Part shown: positions 24,531 to 31,682 of the stretch, in pieces
How positions within the stretch are numbered: the stretch's first letter is position 1
Layout of the letters: every line of letters starts with the position of its first letter
Assembly (NCBI GenBank): GCA_026954325.1
Contig: JAIXKK010000101.1
Location: forward strand, 96,322 to 160,321
Source: Bryobacterales bacterium
GTDB taxonomy: Bacteria > Acidobacteriota > Terriglobia > Bryobacterales > Bryobacteraceae
DNA: 64,000 nt
Reading direction: 5' to 3'
Notes under the pieces: generated by a model
What the model was told of the DNA's origin: nothing
The model's database searches: none
The model's input: the letters and a program-made list of their open reading frames with translations, nothing else
Translations under genes and position numbers: made by a program

Positions 24531-27038
24531 CTAACCCTGAGCGGAAAGCCAGACGATATGGGTGGCCTCCAGGGGAACCGAAGCCTCCGGGTGATGCGCG
24601 ATCACCCGCGCCGTGTAATGCTCGACGGGACGTGAGTTGGGGACCTCCGCCGCAAAGCAGAATCCTCCCGTCACTCCAGGCAGTTCGTGGCATGGCTCCA
24701 TGACCCGGCGGAACGGCTCATCGCCGGGCTTGCAGGGATCGGCGTAGAGTTCCACTCGCACCGCGCCGGCGGGAATCTCCGGAATGTAAACGTGGAGGCG
24801 GAAGCGGTGGGAGGAATCCGTGGATTCCACCTCCATCTTCGCAAGCCGGATCTCTTCCCAATACAGATCCAGATTCTTCCGCCATTTGACAATTTCCTGC
24901 CCGAGAGCGCCGTTTTCGGCCGAGCGCTTGCGGTAGCCTTCGGCCGCCTTGAGATAGTAGGTCTCCGTGTATTCGCGCACGCTGCGATTGGAAGAAAACT
25001 GCGGCGTCAGCCGCGCCATGCTCTGGCGAATCCTGCCAATCCAGGCGGAGGGTATGCCGTTCCAGTCGCGCTCATAAAACAAAGGAACCACTTCCTGTTC
25101 CAGGATTTCGTAAAGACGCCCCGCTTCGGCGGCGTCCCAGGCTGGATCATCGCCGTGCTCCCTGCCGTCTCCGAGCGCCCACCCCACCTCGGGAGTATAG
25201 GCTTCGGCCCACCAGCCGTCGAGTTCCGACAGATTCAATCCGCCATTGACCAGGATCTTCATGCCGCTGGTGCCGCAGGCTTCCCAGGGACGCCGCGGCG
25301 TATTGATCCACACATCCACTCCCTGCACCAGGTGCTGCGCCAGGTCGAGGTCGTAGTCCTCGAGGAAGACGGCGCGCCCCTGGATATCGGGACGGGCCAT
25401 GAAATGGACCCAGTCGCGCAGCAGCGCCTGGCCCGTGACGTCGCTCGGATGGGCTTTGCCCGCCACCACGAGTTGCACCGGGCGGTTGGGATCGGACAGG
25501 ATGCGCGCCAGGCGCTCCGGATCGTGGAGCAGCAAGGTGGGCCGCTTATAAGTGGCGAACCGGCGCGCAAAGCCGAGCGTTAGAACGTTGGGATCGAGAA
25601 GCGAATGTGGACGGTGCGCGCCGGCCCCAATCTCGGGCGGTTGCCGCCGCCGCACTTCGGAAACCAGGCTGGCGCGCGCGGCGCCGCGCATCCGCCAGAT
25701 CTGCTTGTCGGTGGTGGCGCGGAAGTTTTCCGTGAGATTTTCCAGCTTGCCGCGCCAGCGGCCGCGGCCGCAGATATTGGTCCACAGTTCATCGGCGCCC
25801 TGCGAGTCCCACGTCGGCACGTGGACCCCGTTGGTCACGTACCGGACGGGGACTTCTTCCTTCGGCCAGCGCGGAAACAGCGGCTGGAACAGGCCCCGGC
25901 TCACCGCGCCATGCAGGCGGCTGACGCCGTTGATGGCTCCGCTTCCGCGGATCGCCAGGTAGGCCATGTTGAAGTCCGGGCCGCCGTTCCGCCCCAGCCG
26001 CGACATCTCATCGAAGGAGATCCCCAACCTCTCTTCCGCGTATCTTGAAAAGTAGTAGCGCATCAAATCGGGAGGGAAGTTGTCGAACCCGGCGGGAACA
26101 GGTGTGTGCGTCGTAAACAGATTGCCGGCCCGGGTGATGGCCAGGGAGACATCGAACGGCTGCCCGGTGGCGGCCCGAAAGGCAGCGGCCCTTTGCAGCA
26201 CGGCGAAGGCGGCATGCCCTTCATTGAGATGACAGACTTCCGGCTGCAATCCAATGGCTTCGAGCAGACGCCAGCCGCCGATGCCGAGCGCGATCTCCTG
26301 TTGCAGGCGAAGTTCGAGCCCCGCGCCATACAACTCACTGGTGATGCCGCGCGTCGCCGGCGTATTGGTTGGATCATTGCTGTCGAGCAGATACAGCTTC
26401 ACGCGCCCCACGCGCACCTGCCACGCGCGCAGAATGAGCGTCCCCGAGGGGAACCTCACCGTCACCCGCACCCATTCCCCCGATTCGTTCCTCACCGGGC
26501 TCACGGGCAGTTGCGTCGGATCGTTATAGGGGTAGAGCGCACGCTGATTGCCGTCGGAATCCACCACCTGCCGGAAATATCCGCGCTGGTACAACAGGCC
26601 GATGGCAATCACCGGCACGCCCAGATCACTCGCCGACTTCAGTTGATCTCCCGCCACGTTGCCGAGCCCGCCGGAATACACGGGCAGCGCTTCACTCAGG
26701 GCGTACTCCATGGAGAAGTACGCGACCGAGGTGAGCGGCGAATTCGGATAGGCGGTGGCAAACCAAGTCGGCGATTCGTATATGTTTCGCCGCCGCCGAA
26801 GCGTTGTCTGTAAGTGTTCCTGAAAGACAGGATCGGCCGCGATCGCCTCCAGGCGGGTGCGTGACTCGGTTTGCAGTACGAACCAGGGGTTATGGGTGGT
26901 CGCCCAAAGTTGTGGATCGATAAGGCCCCAGATTTCGTCCGAAGAGTGGTTCCACGCCCATTGAAGATCGAGGGCAAGATCCACGAGAGGGTCCTCGCTT
27001 TCGCTCAGAACCCCATAAGAATGAACATGAGAGGGCAT
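24531..27038 (-). CDS. glgP: alpha-glucan (glycogen/maltodextrin) phosphorylase
   Basis: This is a phosphorylase of the shorter DUF3417-containing type. The N-terminal domain is LVDLALDLQWAWNHSSDEIW, followed by SVAYFSMEYALSEALPVYSGGLGN, VCHLNEGHAAFA, VRYVTNGVHVPTW, and the PLP-site segment EACGTSGMKILVNGGLNLSE with the PLP-binding lysine in GMKILVNGG. It phosphorolyses alpha-1,4-glucan to glucose 1-phosphate. The start chosen is the ATG at 27038, preceded by AAGGA at ten bases. A GTG at 27062 would add eight residues (MLGKEFVI) and cannot be excluded. The C-terminal ~130 residues include a beta-rich extension. Transcribed from a good candidate promoter at 27179-27207. Confidence 0.93.
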   Translation of the reverse strand: MPSHVHSYGVLSESEDPLVDLALDLQWAWNHSSDEIWGLIDPQLWATTHNPWFVLQTESRTRLEAIAADPVFQEHLQTTLRRRRNIYESPTWFATAYPNSPLTSVAYFSMEYALSEALPVYSGGLGNVAGDQLKSASDLGVPVIAIGLLYQRGYFRQVVDSDGNQRALYPYNDPTQLPVSPVRNESGEWVRVTVRFPSGTLILRAWQVRVGRVKLYLLDSNDPTNTPATRGITSELYGAGLELRLQQEIALGIGGWRLLEAIGLQPEVCHLNEGHAAFAVLQRAAAFRAATGQPFDVSLAITRAGNLFTTHTPVPAGFDNFPPDLMRYYFSRYAEERLGISFDEMSRLGRNGGPDFNMAYLAIRGSGAINGVSRLHGAVSRGLFQPLFPRWPKEEVPVRYVTNGVHVPTWDSQGADELWTNICGRGRWRGKLENLTENFRATTDKQIWRMRGAARASLVSEVRRRQPPEIGAGAHRPHSLLDPNVLTLGFARRFATYKRPTLLLHDPERLARILSDPNRPVQLVVAGKAHPSDVTGQALLRDWVHFMARPDIQGRAVFLEDYDLDLAQHLVQGVDVWINTPRRPWEACGTSGMKILVNGGLNLSELDGWWAEAYTPEVGWALGDGREHGDDPAWDAAEAGRLYEILEQEVVPLFYERDWNGIPSAWIGRIRQSMARLTPQFSSNRSVREYTETYYLKAAEGYRKRSAENGALGQEIVKWRKNLDLYWEEIRLAKMEVESTDSSHRFRLHVYIPEIPAGAVRVELYADPCKPGDEPFRRVMEPCHELPGVTGGFCFAAEVPNSRPVEHYTARVIAHHPEASVPLEATHIVWLSAQG

Positions 27039-27178
27039 GATGACGAATTCCTTTCCGAGCACTCACCGCGCGGCATTGCGCCTTAAAGCGCGGCGGCCGC
27101 GCGTCCATGATTCCAGGGAACATTGAATGTAGCCTGGAGAGCAGGCAGGCCGCTTTAGGACATCATTCACCTGGCCTG

Positions 27179-27207
27179 ATTATAGGCCGATCTCACGCTT
27201 TTTTCGA
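27179..27207 (-). promoter_or_regulatory. candidate sigma70 promoter for the phosphorylase gene
   Basis: On the minus strand there is a perfect TATAAT (plus-strand ATTATA, 27179-27184) and, 17 bp upstream, TCGAAA (27202-27207; four of six to TTGACA). Transcription would start near 27172, giving a leader of about 130 bases before the ATG at 27038. A short inverted repeat, GGCCT and AGGCC, brackets the -10 box (27173-27188). Confidence 0.55.
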
Positions 27208-27243
27208 GCTTTCCTTTGGAACTCCGCTTGCCTACGGGTAAAG

Positions 27244-28347
27244 CTAACTGATCACTGCCTCCGCCACCTCATAGCGGGCCAGTTTCGCCTCATCCACTTT
27301 GTAGCCGAGCCCCGGCGCGGACGGCATGCCGATCATTCCGTCTTTGACCTGTATCCACGGTTCGATGAGATCGTCCCGGAACCACCGCGCGCTCGCTTCC
27401 ACGTCGGTGGGGTAATCGCATCCTTCGAGCGACGCGAGCGCGGCGCCTTGCGCGCAGCCGACGCCCAGTTCGGGCATCGTGCCCACCCAGATGGAGAGAC
27501 CCAGTTTCCGGCACAATTCGTACACTCGCAGCGCATTGCGGAATCCGCCCACCCGCTGAATCTTGATGTTCGCGATGCGGAAAGCGCCGAGCGCGGCCGC
27601 CCGCTCGACGTCAGCCATGGTTTCGAGGCTTTCGTCGAGACACACGGGCGTGCGCACGGCGCGCTGCAACTTCGCGCAATCCTCGAGCGCCGCGCCGGCC
27701 AGAGGCTGTTCGTACATCAGCAGCCCGAACTCATCCAGCTTGCGAAAGACATCCAGATGATCGATGCCGTACGACGCGTTCGCGTCGGTCATCAGCGCGA
27801 TGGAGCCGAACTCGGCGCGCACGGCGGCGGCCAGATCCACATCGTGGCCCGGTGCGATCTTGATCTTCACGCGCCGGTAGCCGTCTGGGATGTAGCGCTG
27901 AATCGCGCGCAGCAGTTGCGGAATGGTATCGTACAATCCCACGGCGAGTCCCGAAGCCACGGCATCGCGCGAGCCTCCGAGCAGTTTGTGCAGTGGAATG
28001 CCGCGGCGCTGCGCCTCGAGGTCCCACATTGCCGTCTCGAGTCCGGCCTTGGCGAAGTTGCTTCCGGACTGCCGGTTGATCCATTCGCAGGCGTCATCGA
28101 GTGAGGAGAAGGTCCGGCCGAGAATCGCGGGCGCCAGGTGTTCATACAACTGCCGCCAGCAGCTTTCCGGCGTATCGGAGGAATAAAAACTGCCCGCCAT
28201 GGGCGACGATTCGCCGTAGCCGGTAAGTCCGCCGCCGGCCGCGGCAACGATGATGCCGTCTTTTTCCGCCACCTCGCCATTGCTGATGCGGAACGGTTCG
28301 TGCAAAGGGAGACGAACGTGAGTGAGGGTAATCTGCTCGATGCGCAT
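27244..28347 (-). CDS. enolase-superfamily (MR/MLE) enzyme, o-succinylbenzoate synthase or N-acylamino-acid racemase-like
   Basis: The ATG at 28347 begins MRIEQITLTHVRLPL, the classical start of the family. A longer frame reaching 28488 adds an improbable arginine-rich sequence. The product has 367 residues. Catalytic residues of the mandelate racemase/muconate lactonizing group are visible: KIKIAPG (KxK, residues about 164-166), DANASYG (first metal Asp), YEQPLAGA (Glu), CLDESLE (Asp-Glu), and IKIQRVGGFRNA holding the second base Lys. The closest overall pattern is the OSBS/NSAR branch (menC2-like), but dipeptide epimerase is also possible. No menaquinone genes are nearby, so the menC symbol is withheld. 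Confidence 0.85.
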   Translation of the reverse strand: MRIEQITLTHVRLPLHEPFRISNGEVAEKDGIIVAAAGGGLTGYGESSPMAGSFYSSDTPESCWRQLYEHLAPAILGRTFSSLDDACEWINRQSGSNFAKAGLETAMWDLEAQRRGIPLHKLLGGSRDAVASGLAVGLYDTIPQLLRAIQRYIPDGYRRVKIKIAPGHDVDLAAAVRAEFGSIALMTDANASYGIDHLDVFRKLDEFGLLMYEQPLAGAALEDCAKLQRAVRTPVCLDESLETMADVERAAALGAFRIANIKIQRVGGFRNALRVYELCRKLGLSIWVGTMPELGVGCAQGAALASLEGCDYPTDVEASARWFRDDLIEPWIQVKDGMIGMPSAPGLGYKVDEAKLARYEVAEAVIS

Positions 28348-28816
28348 GAGTGAAGAAAAATCGTACCATGAGCGGCCGGCAGCCTTGTGGGACGCGGAGT
28401 TCGGGAATGCGCGCGCCTGAGCGGCGAGGGAGAGGAGAAGGGAGAGGCTGGGAGATGGCCTCTCGGGTTCCTTTGACCGCCTTTTCAAAGATGCGGTAAG
28501 CGCGATTCGCGGTTGTGAATGTGTACGTTATGGCTACTCCGGTGAGTGTGATCGCACCCTCGTCATCTCCCCGCCGCACGTTCGCGGAAAAGTGATTGTA
28601 TTCTACTCAAATACCGGTATTTATAAACGCCGGGCGATCACGCCCCGCGCGGGCGCGTGGATTGAAACGCACGGTGACCCAGGCTTGAAGAAAGACCACG
28701 AAACCCGAGTGACATACCAATCCACAAGTATTTCTCCCTTCCCCGCAACCACTTACAAACCCACCCCATAAATCCTGCAATCTTCCCGTGCTACAACCAA
28801 GCCAGAGTAAAAACCT
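28348..28816. other. gene-poor intergenic region, 469 bp
   Basis: No convincing gene is present. Frames that cross it have arginine-rich or Pro-rich translations and no family resemblance. Notable elements are a perfect 14-bp palindrome AAATACCGGTATTT at 28609-28622 and an isolated CRISPR-like repeat at 28637-28668. The stretch 28700-28800 is AT-richer than its surroundings and could hold the promoter of the 28817 gene, but I cannot assign boxes confidently. Confidence 0.6.
28637..28668 (+). repeat. orphan type I-C-like CRISPR repeat
   Basis: The 32-bp unit ends in GTGGATTGAAAC, the signature 3' end of type I-C repeats. Before it lies the palindromic core CGCCCCGCGCGGGCG (CGCCC paired with GGGCG). 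The unit differs from a generic I-C consensus at only about two positions near its 5' end (ATCA for GTCG). No second copy occurs within 100 bp either side, and no cas genes are in the window. It is therefore a solitary repeat, perhaps the relic of an array, or chance convergence. Confidence 0.6.
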
Positions 28817-29443
28817 ATGTCCACCATCAGCCAAGCTCATAGCGACGCCGCTCGCATCAACGGCGCCAGGTCCCAAGGCCCCATCACTCCCGAGGGCAAA
28901 GCCCGCTCCTCCCAAAACGGCCGCATCCACGGCTTCACCGCCTCCCGCATCGTCTTCAATACCCCCGAAGAGCAGGAAGACTACGACGCCCTCCTCGCCG
29001 AATACACCACCAACCTCAAACCTAAAGGTCCCATCGAACTCGACACCTTCCACCAACTCATCCACGCCGCCTGGCGCCTCCGCAACCTCGCCATCGCCGA
29101 CGCCGCTCTCTACGAAATAGCCGGCGGCGATCCCCTCCTCTGCGAGGACCCCGGCATCGAAAAGAAAGCCGCCCTCCTCCACCGCTACCGCACCGCCGCC
29201 GAACGCGCCTACACCCGCGCGCTGAACCAGCTCAAATCCATCCAGAACAACCGCCTCTATCACGAGCAGTTCTCCCACCTCCTCCCGCCCGACACCCCGC
29301 CATTAGCCAACAAGGAGCGCTTTTCCGCCCGAACCCAGGCCAACCTCCGTAACCAGCTCAAAGACACCGTCACCCAGGCCAAAGAAGAGGCGAAAACCTT
29401 TTCCACCCAAATCCAGGAGTTGCTCACCCAGTTCAAAAAATAG
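28817..29443 (+). CDS. conserved protein with GARSQGPITPEGKARS motif, function unknown
   Basis: The 208-residue protein has the N-terminal motif NGARSQGPITPEGKARSSQN followed by GRIHGFTAS. The rest is helical and charged (LIHAAWRLRNLAIADAALYE, LLHRYRTAAERAYTRALNQL, LKDTVTQAKEEAKTFSTQI). I recall this N-terminal motif from many paralogous proteins in Acidobacteria and Planctomycetes that have no assigned function. The motif looks like a short nucleic-acid- or protein-binding segment, but this is speculation. No signal peptide or membrane helix is present. The coding strand is C-rich like its neighbours, which supports reality of the frame. The opposite strand also has an open frame of similar length, judged a shadow. 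Confidence 0.7.
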   Translation: MSTISQAHSDAARINGARSQGPITPEGKARSSQNGRIHGFTASRIVFNTPEEQEDYDALLAEYTTNLKPKGPIELDTFHQLIHAAWRLRNLAIADAALYEIAGGDPLLCEDPGIEKKAALLHRYRTAAERAYTRALNQLKSIQNNRLYHEQFSHLLPPDTPPLANKERFSARTQANLRNQLKDTVTQAKEEAKTFSTQIQELLTQFKK

Positions 29444-29521
29444 TGCTCTCTCCGAAAATTTGCGGTTCTCCCTCACTCCTCATACCCGTATTGCGCCTTC
29501 TCCGCTCCCCCCAGGACCGGA

Positions 29522-29550
29522 TTTACACAGTTATCGGTCCGATGTATACT
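29522..29550 (+). promoter_or_regulatory. candidate sigma70 promoter
   Basis: TTTACA at 29522-29527 and TATACT at 29545-29550, separated by 17 bp, give a near-consensus promoter. Transcription would begin about 20 bases before the ATG at 29576 of the 113-residue protein. Confidence 0.55.
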
Positions 29551-29575
29551 TTTCCGCACTGTTAGAGGTGCTGCC

Positions 29576-29917
29576 ATGGCTAACTTCTGTAACTTTCCGA
29601 AGCAGGAACGGATAAGCGAAATCACTCTCCCTAACTCCATGGAGTCCAACAAGAGCGTCACCATCGGCCTCTGGGGATTCCTCGACTTTGACGGCAAGGA
29701 ACTGCAAATCCTTGCGCCGCCCTACATCAGCATCCGCAAGGGCGAAATCAAGGGCCTCGTCCGGCTCTACGAACTCTCCAGCTATCACCCCGGCAAGTGG
29801 ACCATCGAAGCCATCACCCAGGGTGGCGCTTACTGGGACAAACTCACCGTCTACGTCCGCGCCCGAAAGAGAGATCTCTTCCCTTCCTCCGTCAACGGAA
29901 AGTACACCGGAATGTAA
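29576..29917 (+). CDS. small hypothetical protein, 113 residues
   Basis: The function is not recognised. The protein is soluble, rich in beta-strand-forming residues (VTIGLWGFLDF, ELQILAPPYISI, GLVRLYELSS, WTIEAITQGGAYW, LTVYVRARKRDLF), and lacks a signal peptide. A promoter-like sequence lies 26 bp upstream and the start has GAGG nearby. The frame uses third-position GC like its neighbours. It precedes the secreted regulatory-like-domain gene by 46 bp on the same strand, so the two may be expressed together. Confidence 0.6.
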   Translation: MANFCNFPKQERISEITLPNSMESNKSVTIGLWGFLDFDGKELQILAPPYISIRKGEIKGLVRLYELSSYHPGKWTIEAITQGGAYWDKLTVYVRARKRDLFPSSVNGKYTGM

Positions 29918-29963
29918 CCTTTCCCCGAATACACCGTCTCTAGCTTCCGAGGAGAGTCATCGC

Positions 29964-31682
29964 ATGAAGCTCGCCTGCTCTCTGCTGTTCCCTCTGGTTA
30001 CCGGCCTTGCCTGGGGGCAAGGCGTCACATTATCGCAAGCTCCTCCAACCGCGCAGCCCGCTCCCGCCGCGCCCCAGCAGTACAAGCCCGAGGAACTGTG
30101 CGCAATCGCGGGAATCGTCCGCAACGCCGTCACCGGAGAGCCGCTCAAGAAAGCCGAGGTCATGCTCATGCGGGTCGATCCGCTCAACCCGCAGCCCCCG
30201 GCCCGAACCTCCACCAGTGCCGAAGGCAAGTTCGCCATGAAAGCTATCGAGCCGGGCCAATACAGGCTATCGGTGACTCGCAATGGATTCGTGCGCACGG
30301 AATACGGCGCACGCAGGCCGGGCAGTTTCATGACCGGAACCACCCTCAACCTGTCCAGGGGGCAGACCCTCGATACCATCGAATTTCGTCTGTCTCCGCA
30401 CTCCGTAATTACCGGGCGCATCGTCGATGAGGACGGCGACCCGGTGATGGGTGCTTCCGTTCAGTTGGTAAGACCGCGCTACTACCAGGGCCGCAAACAA
30501 ATGCTCCCCATGTCGAACGCCATGACTAACGACCTCGGCGAATATCGTCTCTTCGGCGTCGCGCCGGGTAAGTACTACCTGTCCGTCACCGGGCGCCAAG
30601 GTTACGACTTTGCCGTGAACCGTTCCGCGAGTTCCAAGCCCGAGGAAGGTTACGCCCCTACTTACTATCCCGGCGCTGAGGACATCGCCTCCGCTACTCA
30701 ACTCAACGTCCCGCTGGGCCGCGCCATACAGGGCGTGGACGTTACTCTACGCAAGACGATTACCTTCCGCCTCAAGGGCAAGGTGATTGGCGCGCCTTCC
30801 GGCTCGACCCGTCCGGTCATGATCTCCCTTGCCCCTAAAGACGAAGACTCAATGAGCGCCATGATGCGCACGGTGCGCAGCGCGAGCGGGAAAGATGGGG
30901 AGTTCGAGATCAGCGGTGTCCGCCTCGGGTCATACGTCCTGCAAGCCCTCTACATGGAAGGGCCCAACGAGTCGTTGAGCGGGCGTCTTGCCGTCGAGGT
31001 CGCCGGCCGCGATCTCGACAACCTCACCGTGAACGTCTCCCCCGGTGGAGAAGTGCAGGGCTCTGTACGCATCGAGGGAGAGGGATCCCTCAACGTGCGT
31101 GATCTCTACGTCTATCTGCAACCGGGAAGCCGCTCATACATGATGGGCAACACCTCCGCAAGGGTGAAGGAAGGCGGTGCTTTTACCATCCCCAACGCCC
31201 CGCTGGATCTCTTCGATGTCCGCGTCAACGGGGCGCCTCCCGAGTTTTACCTCAAGTCCGTCCGGCTCGGGGAGATCGATGTGTTGGGGAATGGCCTGGA
31301 CCTGACCCAGACCGGCGGCGCCTCGGGCCTCGACATTGTCCTCAGCCCGACAGCCGCTCAACTGGAAGGCGCCGTCATCGATGAGAAAGGCGACCCCGTG
31401 CGCGGAGCCGCTGTCATCCTGCGGCCCACCAGAACAGAACCCGCCGCCCTCGTCACCCGGTTGCTGAAGTTCATCACCACCGATCAGAACGGAACGTTCC
31501 GCATCCAAAGCATCACGCCCGGAGAGTACAACCTGATCTCCTTTGACGGAGTGGACATGCTCGAGGCGCAGGATCCCGATCTGTTTCAGGAGCACTCCGC
31601 CGCCGCGGTCAAACTCGTCCTGAAGGACGGCTCGAAGGAAACAAAACAACTCAAGGTTGTTTCCCTACAGGATAAACCGTAG
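29964..31682 (+). CDS. secreted carboxypeptidase-regulatory-like repeat protein
   Basis: The start is the ATG at 29964, with GAGGAGAG about ten bases before it. A longer in-frame extension to 29688 would overlap the preceding gene. The 572-residue product has a signal peptide (MKLACSLLFPLVTGLAWG). It then has at least four beta-sandwich repeats of the CarboxypepD_reg type: IAGIVRNAVTGEPLKKAEVML, ITGRIVDEDGDPVMGASVQL, VQGSVRIEGEGSLN, and LEGAVIDEKGDPVRGAAVIL. The last residues (LQDKP) run into the 3' end of the oppositely oriented barrel gene, overlapping by 18 bp. Proteins of this type are abundant in Solibacter-like genomes and probably act at the cell surface or in the periplasm in polymer uptake. 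The actual role is unknown. Confidence 0.8.
   Translation: MKLACSLLFPLVTGLAWGQGVTLSQAPPTAQPAPAAPQQYKPEELCAIAGIVRNAVTGEPLKKAEVMLMRVDPLNPQPPARTSTSAEGKFAMKAIEPGQYRLSVTRNGFVRTEYGARRPGSFMTGTTLNLSRGQTLDTIEFRLSPHSVITGRIVDEDGDPVMGASVQLVRPRYYQGRKQMLPMSNAMTNDLGEYRLFGVAPGKYYLSVTGRQGYDFAVNRSASSKPEEGYAPTYYPGAEDIASATQLNVPLGRAIQGVDVTLRKTITFRLKGKVIGAPSGSTRPVMISLAPKDEDSMSAMMRTVRSASGKDGEFEISGVRLGSYVLQALYMEGPNESLSGRLAVEVAGRDLDNLTVNVSPGGEVQGSVRIEGEGSLNVRDLYVYLQPGSRSYMMGNTSARVKEGGAFTIPNAPLDLFDVRVNGAPPEFYLKSVRLGEIDVLGNGLDLTQTGGASGLDIVLSPTAAQLEGAVIDEKGDPVRGAAVILRPTRTEPAALVTRLLKFITTDQNGTFRIQSITPGEYNLISFDGVDMLEAQDPDLFQEHSAAAVKLVLKDGSKETKQLKVVSLQDKP

Noticed and set aside
28669..28800. A second CRISPR repeat or short array
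   Set aside because: No GTGGATTGAAAC-like sequence or palindromic core recurs within one or two repeat-spacer lengths of the isolated repeat.
28607..29278. A 223-residue minus-strand frame opposite the GARSQGPITPEGKARS protein
   Set aside because: It is glycine- and valine-rich low complexity, while the plus-strand frame has a recognisable motif and start.
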